Shown here: piece by piece, positions 25,620 through 33,767 of the stretch
Numbering within the stretch: position 1 is the stretch's first letter
Layout of the letters: each line of letters opens with the position of its first letter
Assembly (NCBI RefSeq): GCF_015557635.1
Contig: NZ_JADNOP010000012.1
Coordinates: forward strand, 1 to 64,000
Direction: 5' to 3'
Source: Fusicatenibacter saccharivorans
GTDB taxonomy: Bacteria > Bacillota > Clostridia > Lachnospirales > Lachnospiraceae
Length of the DNA: 64,000 nt
Made by a program: the position numbers and the translations under genes
Notes under the pieces: generated by a model
What the model saw: only the letters and a program-made list of their open reading frames with translations
The model's database searches: none
What the model was told of the DNA's origin: nothing

Positions 25620-25922
25620 TCAGATTGAGATCGAAAAATCTGCTTTCACAAGAAAGAAAAAAAGCGCGATCTGCACCAGCAGCATCAGTGGAACGCCGAT
25701 GGTAAACTTCTTTTTTCTTGTCTTGTGATGGAACAGGTGCATCGCCAGCAGTGCTCCTGCCGAACCGCCGACTGCGGCCAGGGTAAGAAGCGTCGAGACA
25801 CGGATTCTCCATTTTCCATGCACAGCGTTTCGTTTATCGATGCCATAGACTGCTATGGTGATCATATTAATACAGATCAGATACAGGTACAATCCTGCCT
25901 GTAGTTGAATGGGAAGGTTCAT
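25620..25922 (-). CDS. DUF1294 family small membrane protein
   Basis: 100 residues with three to four hydrophobic segments and the DUF1294 signature YGIDKRNAVHGKWRIRVSTL, then GGSAGALLAM and HHKTRKKKF. The function of the family is unknown. The gene ends just before the small frameshifted ORF and terminator. Confidence 0.85.
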   Translation of the reverse strand: MNLPIQLQAGLYLYLICINMITIAVYGIDKRNAVHGKWRIRVSTLLTLAAVGGSAGALLAMHLFHHKTRKKKFTIGVPLMLLVQIALFFFLVKADFSISI

Positions 25923-25957
25923 TCTCTCTTCACCAGCCTTTCCTTTTTATCTTTCTT

Positions 25958-25997
25958 TGAAAAGAAGGCAGCGTTTTTCTCCGCTGCCTTCTTTTCA
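25958..25997. repeat. Hairpin repeat copy 2
   Basis: A perfect 16-bp stem (25958-25973 with 25982-25997) shares a 34-bp core, including the loop, with the element at 20118-20157. A T7 tract follows on the plus strand. It lies between the GtrA stop and the DUF1294 start. Together the two copies bracket dinB, the nitroreductase, Argonaute, WYL and DUF1294. Confidence 0.75.
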
Positions 25998-26011
25998 GAT
26001 TTTTTTCAGAA

Positions 26012-26464
26012 TCATTTCTTCTCCAGAAAGATTTTTCTGGTAATAAAGTTGTACACCATGACAACCGCAGTTGCAAAGACTTTTGCAATGGTGTAAATCA
26101 GGTTGTAGCCGATGTGCTGCTGCAGTGCAGTGCTCCCCCGGTAGATGGGTCCTACTACAATCCAGATCAGGAAGCTGTTCAGCAGCATTCCGATCAGGGA
26201 AAGGACGACGAAGGTAATGAATTCGACTTTTTTGTTCAGGTCTTCTTTTCGCTCAAAGACAAATTTGAAACTTAAAATGTAATTAGCGATGACGGACACA
26301 GTAAATCCGGCAACAGAACCGACAAGCGATGCCATTTCAAAATATGAACTGGAGGTCAGCGCCATAACAAGGTTCAGAACGATCAGTCCGGTCACGTAAT
26401 CAATACCAAAGCTGATGAAGCCGACGATACCGAATTTCACAATCTGTGCAAATAATTTTTTCAT
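26012..26464 (-). CDS. GtrA family membrane protein
   Basis: 150 residues with four membrane segments; FGIVGFISFGIDYVTGLIVL at the N-terminus and FKFVFERKED in the middle are the GtrA pattern. The family is linked to flipping of lipid-linked sugars or to cell-wall polysaccharide decoration. No glycosyltransferase is adjacent, so its partner is not in this window. Confidence 0.85.
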   Translation of the reverse strand: MKKLFAQIVKFGIVGFISFGIDYVTGLIVLNLVMALTSSSYFEMASLVGSVAGFTVSVIANYILSFKFVFERKEDLNKKVEFITFVVLSLIGMLLNSFLIWIVVGPIYRGSTALQQHIGYNLIYTIAKVFATAVVMVYNFITRKIFLEKK

Positions 26465-26563
26465 TTTTTCCTCTGTTTCTTCTTATATAATTTTTAAGCA
26501 ACATCCTGTAAAGAATACCATACAATGCCATTTTTTTCAAGTTTCTGCAAATTTTATCACAGC

Positions 26564-26602
26564 AAAAACGCCAGATTTCACGTTTTAAAATGAAATCTGA
26601 CG
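26564..26602 (-). terminator. Intrinsic terminator of the ABC remnant
   Basis: A 12-bp stem with one mismatch (26569-26580 with 26591-26602) is followed on the minus strand by GTTTTTGC. It lies immediately downstream of the permease remnant. Confidence 0.75.
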
Positions 26603-26615
26603 TCTTTCGTTTTTT

Positions 26616-27278
26616 CTAAAATTCCTGTTTCTCCATAAATCCTACACTGATCCGGTACGAAATCAGCAAAACCACGATGCCTGCAGTAAAAATTCCTGCC
26701 TGGCCCGGAATTGTGCCCGTAATGGTGCCAATCAGCTCCGTGATTTGATCCAGTGTCGCTTCTCCTGCGACTTTCTGCACAAACAGAATCACACCGGCAA
26801 ACAGAAAACAGATTCCTGCCATCATGACCCGTGCGCTTTCTGCTCCGCATTTGATCTACACCGGAATCATGATGGAAATGGTGATGAAAAATACCGCCAG
26901 AAAGACCGGTATCATTCCCGCATTTTCCGAGAGAACACCAGATACATTCGAAACGCCGTGCACCAGCAGGGATACCAGGTATAACGCCCAGGCGAGGACA
27001 AACGATACTACGGTTCCGGCCACGCAGAACAGGTATTTTTCGCGGATATACAGTTTCCGGTCAATCGGGAGTGTGAACAGGAACGGCAGTCCGTTATCCG
27101 CTTCATCGCAGGAAAGCGTTCCGATCAGCAGAACGATCATCAGAAACGGAAAATAGCCCAGAATAAAGGTGTCCGTCTGGCTAAGTCCGAGGAATACACA
27201 GATCATAAGGAAAAGGATCATCGTGTTGCGATGGCCTTTTAACAGCAGACAGATATCTTTCTCTAATAATCCACTCAT
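26616..27278 (-). pseudogene. ABC-2 type permease interrupted by an amber codon
   Basis: The N-terminal 140 residues (MSGLLEKDICLLLKGHRN, FLMICVFLGLSQTD, DEADNGLPFLFTLPIDR) belong to the ABC2_membrane_5 permease family, usually about 220 residues. A TAG at 26856-26858 follows IMIPV. The same frame continues IKCGAESARVMMAGIC and two more membrane segments to 26616, completing the expected length. A CAG-to-TAG change is the simplest cause. The gene overlaps the ATPase remnant by 4 bp, the normal pairing. It is inactive unless the amber codon is suppressed. Confidence 0.75.
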
Positions 27279-27763
27279 CTTTTTTCTCCTCCTGTCATCA
27301 TCAAAATTACATCATCAATTCCGGCCCGCTCTACTACAAGGTCGGGAACATTTTCTTCGTAATATTTTCTGTCGTTGGTAAGGCATGCATAGCCATACGG
27401 TTCTTTCTGGGTATCGAGCAGATATTCTTTGTCGAGCGTCGCATACTGCGCCTCGTCTGCCTTGATGAGACCGTATTGCTCGAGAATCACATCCGTCTCC
27501 TCGTGCAGGAGCTGTTTTCCCCCGTGAATCAGATAAATGTCATCGCAGAGATGCTCGAGATCGGAGGCGATGTGGGACGTAATGAGGATCGTCCGGCTCT
27601 CATCTTCGGCCGCGTATTCGCGCAGCAGGTCGAGAATCTCATTTCTCGCTTCCACATCGAGTCCTGCAGTCGGCTCGGCAAAAAACTGGACTACCCCTCC
27701 GCAATCCCTTATAGTTACGGGCTTTAACGGCATACACGTCTGTGTTTTGTGCGACCCTTTCAT
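27275..27763 (-). pseudogene. ABC transporter ATPase, decapitated C-terminal half
   Basis: The frame keeps the region after the Walker B motif: AEPTAGLDVEARNEILDLL, then TILITSHIASDLEHL (H-loop) and the C-terminal tail. It lacks Walker A, the Q-loop and the signature, and the Walker B aspartate is replaced by A. About 35 unrelated residues at the N-terminus come from a 90-bp scar (27690-27783) between here and the CMD gene. A deletion or excised element probably removed the first half. The result cannot bind ATP normally. Confidence 0.8.
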
Positions 27764-27783
27764 GACGAGCAGTTTCTGCCAGG

Positions 27784-28122
27784 TTATTTCTCTGCTTCGT
27801 CCTCATTCCAAACCTCTTTTGCAAGATTAAAGACTGCCCAGCCTTTTGGCCAGCCTGCATAGAATGCTACGTGAGTGATGATTGCTGCGATCTCTTTCTG
27901 TGTTACCCCATGATCCTTTGCATTCTGTAAATGGAATTTCAAAGAGGAATCTGTGATTCCCTGTGCCATCAGTGCTACAACTGTGATGATACTTCTTGTT
28001 TTTAAATCAATATCTTCGTTATTCCAGTTCTCTCCGAAAAGAATGTCATCGTTAAAATGTGCAAAATCTGGTGCAAATGTTCCCAGAGCATTTCTTCCTG
28101 CTATCTGTGTGATCTTTGCCAT
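27784..28122 (-). CDS. Carboxymuconolactone decarboxylase family protein
   Basis: A 112-residue CMD/AhpD-like protein: DLKTRSIITVVALMAQG, then HLQNAKDHGVTQKEI, and HVAFYAGWPKGWAVFN. The redox CxxC of AhpD is absent, as in the gamma-CMD group that often pairs with cupins. It lies 25 bp after the cupin gene and shares its MerR-type promoter. Members are often linked to quinone or aldehyde stress. Confidence 0.88.
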   Translation of the reverse strand: MAKITQIAGRNALGTFAPDFAHFNDDILFGENWNNEDIDLKTRSIITVVALMAQGITDSSLKFHLQNAKDHGVTQKEIAAIITHVAFYAGWPKGWAVFNLAKEVWNEDEAEK

Positions 28123-28147
28123 GATATCAAACCTCCATCTTTCTTAT

Positions 28148-28570
28148 TTATGGTAATTTGTTATACTCTTCTTCCGGTAAAAACTCCAGCCATTCGTTGG
28201 AAGCTCCCTCTGCTGGAACTTCAACAGCCAGATGCTGGAACCAGCTGTCTTTCGCTGCCCCGTGCCAGTGTTTTACTTCTGGTGAAATATTTACTACATC
28301 TCCAGCTTTCAATTCACGAGCTGGTTTTCCTTCTTCCTGGTACCATCCTCTTCCACCAGTAACCAGAAGGATCTGTCCACCTTTATGATGGATGTGGTAT
28401 GCATTGATTGTTCCCGGAGCGAAAGTAACCAGACCAACTGGTACTCTCTCTGTTGTAAGCATATTCAAATAGCATTCACCTGTAAAATACTTTGCGAATG
28501 CTACGTTTTCTTCACCGATTGGAAATACGTTACCTCCACCTAAGTCTTTTTTCATCTGTTCGATATCCAT
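28148..28570 (-). CDS. Cupin domain protein
   Basis: 140 residues forming one cupin barrel. Motif 1 is NAYHIHHKGGQILLV with two metal-ligand histidines, and motif 2 is GDVVNISPEVKHWHGA. It probably binds a metal and acts with the CMD protein as a small detoxification enzyme. GGAGGAATTTTTT precedes the ATG. Confidence 0.88.
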   Translation of the reverse strand: MDIEQMKKDLGGGNVFPIGEENVAFAKYFTGECYLNMLTTERVPVGLVTFAPGTINAYHIHHKGGQILLVTGGRGWYQEEGKPARELKAGDVVNISPEVKHWHGAAKDSWFQHLAVEVPAEGASNEWLEFLPEEEYNKLP

Positions 28571-28599
28571 AAAAAATTCCTCCTTGCTCTTTTTATTTT

Positions 28600-28630
28600 A
28601 TGATACAACCTGAAGTAAGCTCTAGGTCAA
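28600..28630 (-). promoter_or_regulatory. MerR-type promoter of the cupin/CMD operon
   Basis: On the minus strand TTGACC (28625-28630) and TATCAT (28600-28605) are separated by 19 bp, longer than normal. The spacer region carries an imperfect dyad, CCTAGAGCTTACTTCAGG. This geometry is the hallmark of promoters that a MerR-family regulator activates by untwisting DNA. No MerR gene is present beside it. Confidence 0.7.
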
Positions 28631-28792
28631 TAGATTTTGCAACTTTTTACATAAAGTTCATAATTTTTCTGTGACAGTTTGCATTTCAGGTACACTCTAT
28701 TTCTTATCGGTATCATCATACTCCCATATTGCTTTCTATGTCCAATACCTATTATTATGGGTTGCTTAATGCCTTTTAAGCATAATCTGTTT

Positions 28793-28855
28793 CTATATCA
28801 CAATGCAAAACAGATCTGCTGTATTCTGGCAGACCTACTTTGCATTATGATATAG
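28793..28855. repeat. 27-bp-arm inverted repeat at the recombinase-module end
   Basis: Arms 28793-28819 and 28829-28855 pair over 27 positions with about four mismatches around a nine-base loop, starting CTATATCA and ending TGATATAG. It sits 1 bp beyond the stop of the TnpC-like gene. There is no T-tract after it, so it is not a typical terminator. It is a candidate recombination or attachment structure. Confidence 0.55.
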
Positions 28856-28856
28856 C

Positions 28857-29240
28857 TTAAATCTGTTTGATAAGATTCAACTCTTTCTTGGATAATGCTT
28901 TTTTTAACTTCTGGTTTTCCTTTATTAGATTCTCATTTTCGCTTTTCAGTTTCTGTAGCTGTTGCCGGAGCAGATTCATTTCCGCTTCCATCGCCTGACT
29001 GATAATGTTTCTCCTTGGATCCACCATACCAGCCTGCTGTTCCATTGCTGCATCAATCTCACCTCTTACAATCGGATTCTTGTAAAAGAATCCTCTAGAT
29101 AAACCAGTCTTTTGCATCAGTGCTGGTACGGACACCTTTTCTCTCTCCAACACCATTGTCCGTATTGTCAGGACTGCCCGTTCCACTTTTTCTTCGCTCT
29201 TTCTTTTATTCAATTCCAGCATCTTGTCGTATTTGCTCAT
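28857..29240 (-). CDS. TnpC-like / DUF6262 transposition accessory protein
   Basis: About 127 residues from ATG 29240 (MSKYDKMLELNKRKSEEK), preceded by GGGGAGAAGAAT; the longer frame to 29312 is less likely. An HTH-like middle (VSVPALMQKTGLSRGFFYKN) and a coiled-coil C-terminus rich in L, K and E match the small third protein of Tn554-type elements (about 125 residues). It overlaps the upstream recombinase by 35 bp and probably assists strand exchange or fixes orientation. Confidence 0.75.
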   Translation of the reverse strand: MSKYDKMLELNKRKSEEKVERAVLTIRTMVLEREKVSVPALMQKTGLSRGFFYKNPIVRGEIDAAMEQQAGMVDPRRNIISQAMEAEMNLLRQQLQKLKSENENLIKENQKLKKALSKKELNLIKQI

Positions 29241-30723
29241 ATTCTTCTCCCCATCCGTCCAGACTTGCCAGTATAATCTGTGACATAGAATTTCTAACTT
29301 CTCTTGTTTCATCTGCCATCCGCTGATTGCTCATTTTTCGGTAATATTGGACACTTCGTACTCCCTTATGTCCCAGGAGCTTCGCTATCGTCCAGTCATC
29401 CACATGGAGTTCCGTTAATTTTACCCCATAGCAGTGCCGGAACATATGCGTTCCAAATCCGAATAAGTTTCCGCTGTCATCCCGGATATCTTTTTCATAA
29501 ATCATTCGAAGCACTTTATCCTGCAAGGTTTGGTAACTGATTGGTCTCTCCGGTTTGTTCTCGTCCGCAAAGATATAAATGCTTTCAGGATAATGCTCAT
29601 TTGCATAACTGACTGCCTTTCCAATCAGCTGTGCCAGCTCCCGGCTGATCGGTTTTTCATATCTTCTTGTTTTCGGCTGGTATATGATAATCATATCCTG
29701 ACGGTCATGTTTATAAAGGCAGTCTTTCCGCAAGGTCAGCGTGTCGGAAATTCTGGTTCCAAGCATCTGGTGGATGATCATTGCCCTTGCTATCTGCTCT
29801 TCCATTTTTACAATCTGGGCATTCAGTCTTTTCAGCTCACTGTCCGAATAAGATTTGAATTCTGCTTTCCGTTCTGGCGGAAAATCAGATTTTAAAAACA
29901 GTTTTGTAAGATGTGGAAAATCATAAATTTTTCCGATTGTTTCCAGCACATTTCGAAGCTTTAGCAGGTCATCCCGGATGCCATTCCCTCCGTTTGATTC
30001 TACCTTGATGTTGATTAAAAATTGTTCTATGATCTCCCGGTCAATCTCTTCGCAGGTGCTGATCTTGGAATGCTTTTCATCCAAATACTTTGAAAATTTA
30101 TTCATTGCGGACAGTTCACGTTTTATACTGCCAAGGGCTTCGGTTTTCAGATGATGGTAAATTGCTTTTTTTACTTCTTCCCGAATATCTGGTTGCCGGA
30201 TTCCTCTGAAATTTAGTGTCTTATGGTTGACAATCGGATTTGTCCGCAGGATAAGCGGAAGCCTTTCCAGATGCCAGATATCCTTTGCCAGCTCATTGGT
30301 TTCTGATCGGTCCAGTGTAAATTCCAGAAGGCTTTCAAAATACCGGATCAGGGCAGCTTTTTCCACCGATTCAGTCTGAATGTTCGTCACTTTATGCTTC
30401 GTCAAAGCCCTACCGTTTTGTATCATCCACATTTTCAACTGCTTTATCCAGAAGTCTTTTTCTCTGTCAAGCAGGCTGTTTTCCTGATGGGATGACTTCT
30501 GAAAAAATTCACATAAGCTGTTAAAATAATGCCTTTCCCTTTTTATGGTCAGGATGGATACCTGCGTTCCACGGTAGTAAATGTATTCGACAAATTCTGT
30601 CTGAAGCTGGTTTTCCGGCAGTTTATCCAGATCAAAATATTGTTCCTTATTCAGCTTTTCCTTTTGCTCATCGGTAGCCAGCTTATAACATTCCAGTTGT
30701 TGGAATTTCAGTTTATTATCCAT
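29206..30723 (-). CDS. Tyrosine recombinase 3 (TnpB-like)
   Basis: About 505 residues from ATG 30723 (MDNKLKFQQLEC), seven bases after AAGGAG; the ATGGATAA overlap with the upstream gene confirms the start. The catalytic domain shows the arginine in LGTRISDTLTLRKD, HMFRH, LLGHKGVRS and the tyrosine in VQYYRKM. The N-terminal 250 residues form the core-binding region. It is the third of three overlapping recombinase genes. Confidence 0.88.
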   Translation of the reverse strand: MDNKLKFQQLECYKLATDEQKEKLNKEQYFDLDKLPENQLQTEFVEYIYYRGTQVSILTIKRERHYFNSLCEFFQKSSHQENSLLDREKDFWIKQLKMWMIQNGRALTKHKVTNIQTESVEKAALIRYFESLLEFTLDRSETNELAKDIWHLERLPLILRTNPIVNHKTLNFRGIRQPDIREEVKKAIYHHLKTEALGSIKRELSAMNKFSKYLDEKHSKISTCEEIDREIIEQFLINIKVESNGGNGIRDDLLKLRNVLETIGKIYDFPHLTKLFLKSDFPPERKAEFKSYSDSELKRLNAQIVKMEEQIARAMIIHQMLGTRISDTLTLRKDCLYKHDRQDMIIIYQPKTRRYEKPISRELAQLIGKAVSYANEHYPESIYIFADENKPERPISYQTLQDKVLRMIYEKDIRDDSGNLFGFGTHMFRHCYGVKLTELHVDDWTIAKLLGHKGVRSVQYYRKMSNQRMADETREVRNSMSQIILASLDGWGEEYEQIRQDAGIE

Positions 30724-32467
30724 GCTTCTCTCCTTTCTGCATACAGGCAAGCAGGCTGTTTTCCTCTTCCTCAAAGTATGCGTCATTTTCTTTAGCAATT
30801 TTTCTTGGCATATAATCTATATACTGCATGGTCATTTCCTCAAACGTATGTCCCAGATAGTCCCGGATGCTTTGGATTGATACGCCATGCTCATAAAAAT
30901 TGGTTGCTACGGTATGTCGGTAATCATGAGACTTAAAAATATATTCTCCATTCTGTATGCCTATCTGGGAGCAGTATTTTTTCATCTGCCCCATGAAGGT
31001 GCTTTTGGAAAATGCTCCACCTTTCCGATTCCGAAAAATGTATGCTTCTTTTTTGGTAGGGTGCTTTTTCAGATAAACCTGCATCAGACGATACAATGTT
31101 ACCGGAATGGGAACCCTTTTATAATTTTTCATTTTCACCTGGTAGACCTTCATCCAGCAGTCACCATTCTGGATATAATACGCATCCCCTTTTAAGGTGC
31201 AGACCTCACTGATCCGGAGTCCCACACACCAGAGATGTAAAAACATCATTCTCAGGTGTTCAGGAAACTGTGAGAGGTTTTGGATAATTTCCATATACAC
31301 ATCCTCTTCCACACTTCTGTCATGGTGGACTGGGATCTGTTTTTCCAAGTAATACGATGCATAAAACGGAACCTTTTTTATATACCCCTTTACTTCCAGA
31401 AATTTCATAAAAAACTGTATTCCCGAAACATTGGTATTAAATGTCTTTGCTCCCATAGCACCATTCTGCAAATTCTTTAAATATACATCAATCAGGCTGG
31501 CATCACACTTGGTAACTTCCAGTTCGCTGATCTCCTGCAAAAAATTTCGAATGGTTCGGAATCTTTCGTACACCGTGCTGAGCGCCAGTTCTCCGATTCC
31601 AATTTCGTACTTCATATATTCCTGAAGCAGCAATCGATTCTTGGGCTGTAGAACTTCCTGAAATGATATTTTTTCTATACTGTCACTCTGGTTTATTCTT
31701 TCTTTGGCAATACGAAACCGCTCTAAATACCAGATGGTAGCATCCCATCTTGTTTCATCAGTTTCTATAAAAATCACTTTACGGGCAGTTTCCACAATGC
31801 TCTTCAGTCGTTTTCGCCGTTGCTCTTTCTCGACTTTCTGCTTCAGGTAGTCCTGAAATGCTGTTTCCTGTTCCAGCTCCAGAAGCTGGATATCTGTAAT
31901 CTGCTCCCGGATGCAAAATTCGTAAAAAAGCTGTAGCCCGGTCAGTTTATATTCCCTCAGTCTGGAAATTTCATAATTCTTCAGAATATATTCCAGCACG
32001 GTAAAAATCTGACGTTTCAGTTTCTCACTGGCTGCCGCTTTAAAATTCCAGACCATGTTGCTCCGACACCGTACCGTTTCCACACTCTTTACGATTACAG
32101 GATCTGAGTGGTATGGAACAAAAAGTATTTCATTTTTATATTTCCATTCACATTCCCTCTGTCCAGCCGGAGTTTTCATCCGTTCCCGGATGTACGCCTG
32201 CCGTATCCGGTCGAACGTTCCGGTATATCGGTAAATGTAATTTCGCTTTATCAGCGGTGTTATGTATAATTCAAATTTCATTCGCAGTTCATAATCTATT
32301 TCCGAAAGATGTTCTACCATCTCATCTGCCAGAAACAGCAGAATCTGTTCTGTAATGGAACTTCCTGCTTCCTCTTTTGCAAACTCCCGGATTTCTTTTC
32401 GTAGCTGCTCAATCCGCCTGCTCCGTTCTTGTTCTGCCTCTATAAAAGACTGTAAAAACGCAGGCAT
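30716..32467 (-). CDS. Tyrosine recombinase 2 (TnpB-like)
   Basis: About 583 residues from ATG 32467 (MPAFLQSFIEAEQERS), eight bases after AGGAGG. Catalytic motifs are GLRISEVCTLKGD, SHDYRHTVAT, YLGHTFEEMT and the tyrosine in MQYIDYMP. The long N-terminus is typical of Tn554 TnpB. It follows recombinase 1 by 12 bp. Its stop overlaps the start of recombinase 3. Confidence 0.88.
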   Translation of the reverse strand: MPAFLQSFIEAEQERSRRIEQLRKEIREFAKEEAGSSITEQILLFLADEMVEHLSEIDYELRMKFELYITPLIKRNYIYRYTGTFDRIRQAYIRERMKTPAGQRECEWKYKNEILFVPYHSDPVIVKSVETVRCRSNMVWNFKAAASEKLKRQIFTVLEYILKNYEISRLREYKLTGLQLFYEFCIREQITDIQLLELEQETAFQDYLKQKVEKEQRRKRLKSIVETARKVIFIETDETRWDATIWYLERFRIAKERINQSDSIEKISFQEVLQPKNRLLLQEYMKYEIGIGELALSTVYERFRTIRNFLQEISELEVTKCDASLIDVYLKNLQNGAMGAKTFNTNVSGIQFFMKFLEVKGYIKKVPFYASYYLEKQIPVHHDRSVEEDVYMEIIQNLSQFPEHLRMMFLHLWCVGLRISEVCTLKGDAYYIQNGDCWMKVYQVKMKNYKRVPIPVTLYRLMQVYLKKHPTKKEAYIFRNRKGGAFSKSTFMGQMKKYCSQIGIQNGEYIFKSHDYRHTVATNFYEHGVSIQSIRDYLGHTFEEMTMQYIDYMPRKIAKENDAYFEEEENSLLACMQKGEKHG

Positions 32468-32479
32468 AAAAACCACCTC

Positions 32480-33598
32480 CTATAGCAATTCCTCAATCCC
32501 ATACAGGGAGGAGTGTTTCTCGTAGAATTCCTGGCTGGCATCCAGCAGTTCATCATCCACAATGTCCAGATAATTGATGGTTGTCTGGATGTGGCGGTGT
32601 CCATAGGCCAGCTGTATCAGTTCCAGCGACCATCCTGCTTTTCTCCGCTCATTTCCAAAGTAATGCCGGAGCATATGAGGCGTGATCTTAATCCCTGTTT
32701 TCTTATCCATTCTTTTTAGCATGGAGTATACTGCTTCCACGTTCATTGGTTTTCCGATATTATCCCCGGAAATATTCACAAACAGGCTTGTCTGGTGCTG
32801 AAGTAGTTTTCGGTACTCTGCGATATACAGATTTAAAAAGCCGAAGGTATCTTTGCTGATCTTCGCACTTCGGTATTCTGCATTCTTTGCTCTCGCTCCA
32901 TTTTCATTGTCCTCACGGAAATATACCCGGATTATGTGGTTCTGATAATCAATGTCCTTACTGTAATCAATTCCTAAGATCTCACCGATTCGGTAGCCTG
33001 TCTCTGCCAGAAGCAGCATGAGAAGCCGATCTCTTATATTGGTACACGCTTTCAAGATTTCCACAATTTCATCTTTCTTTGCTGCTCTCGCCTTATGCTC
33101 TTCCTCTTTTAAATAGCCTTTGAAACTCTTTGATCGTATGCTTTTCTTTACGCCTACTGCATCCACGGCTACAAAATAATTATAGGACAGGACTTTCAGC
33201 TCCCCGAACTGCTGGTACTCTTCTTCTATAAAAAGATAGAACCTGAACACATCTCTTAAGTATGCGTTGCAGGTTCCATTGTTTGGAGATCTGTGATTTT
33301 TATCTCTGGTATGCTTCCCGGCTTTCAGCCAGTATAAAAATTCCACAAAGTGATTTGTCTGTTCAACATAAGGCATTTGATATACGTCTGTCAATTCCTT
33401 TTTCTTTTCATGGATGTATTCCAGATAGTACAGGATTGCAAGTGCGGAGCGCCGCACCGTATTCGGTGAACATTTACTCCGTATCTTGTGCATCAGATAT
33501 TTGGTTGGAAGCAGGACGATATCCAGTGTTTCCACATCTCTGATAAAGAAATAAACGGTGGAACCCTCTCTTTCTTTTTCCAGTTCATATCGTCTCAT
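32480..33598 (-). CDS. Tyrosine recombinase 1 (TnpA-like)
   Basis: A 372-residue integrase, close in size to Tn554 TnpA. The catalytic arginine is in GYRIGEILGIDY, HMLRHYFG follows, then AYGHRHIQTT and the nucleophile in INYLDIV. It is the first gene of the module; its promoter should lie in 33599-33767. GGAAGTGAGCAGGA precedes the ATG. Confidence 0.9.
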   Translation of the reverse strand: MRRYELEKEREGSTVYFFIRDVETLDIVLLPTKYLMHKIRSKCSPNTVRRSALAILYYLEYIHEKKKELTDVYQMPYVEQTNHFVEFLYWLKAGKHTRDKNHRSPNNGTCNAYLRDVFRFYLFIEEEYQQFGELKVLSYNYFVAVDAVGVKKSIRSKSFKGYLKEEEHKARAAKKDEIVEILKACTNIRDRLLMLLLAETGYRIGEILGIDYSKDIDYQNHIIRVYFREDNENGARAKNAEYRSAKISKDTFGFLNLYIAEYRKLLQHQTSLFVNISGDNIGKPMNVEAVYSMLKRMDKKTGIKITPHMLRHYFGNERRKAGWSLELIQLAYGHRHIQTTINYLDIVDDELLDASQEFYEKHSSLYGIEELL

Positions 33599-33767
33599 TC
33601 CTGCTCACTTCCTTTCCTCTAACGCTATACACAGTATACCCAACTCATGCCGATAAAGCTATCACAAATACCACCAATTCGGTCAAAACCGCTCCTGAAA
33701 TACCACTAAACTTTTTGTCTTATTTTCTGTCCAGATCTGGGCAGAACCAACAACACCACGGATGTTA

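Larger units (their letters stand above)
28793..33767 (-). mobile_element. Tn554-like three-recombinase integration module
   Basis: Three overlapping tyrosine recombinases and a TnpC-like protein occupy 28.86-33.6 kb as one operon, with a strong inverted repeat at the distal end. It may be an independent transposon or the integration module of the adjacent ICE. The position, directly between the chromosomal cupin gene and the ICE helicase gene, favours the second reading. No matching second terminus was found in 33599-33767. Confidence 0.6.

Noticed and set aside
978-26858. In-frame TAG codons in the ABC-3C ATPase and ABC-2 permease as evidence for amber recoding
   Set aside because: TAG serves as the normal stop of at least the GPH/MFS gene (16753-16755), and both interrupted genes show other signs of decay (frameshift, lost domains, decapitated partner).
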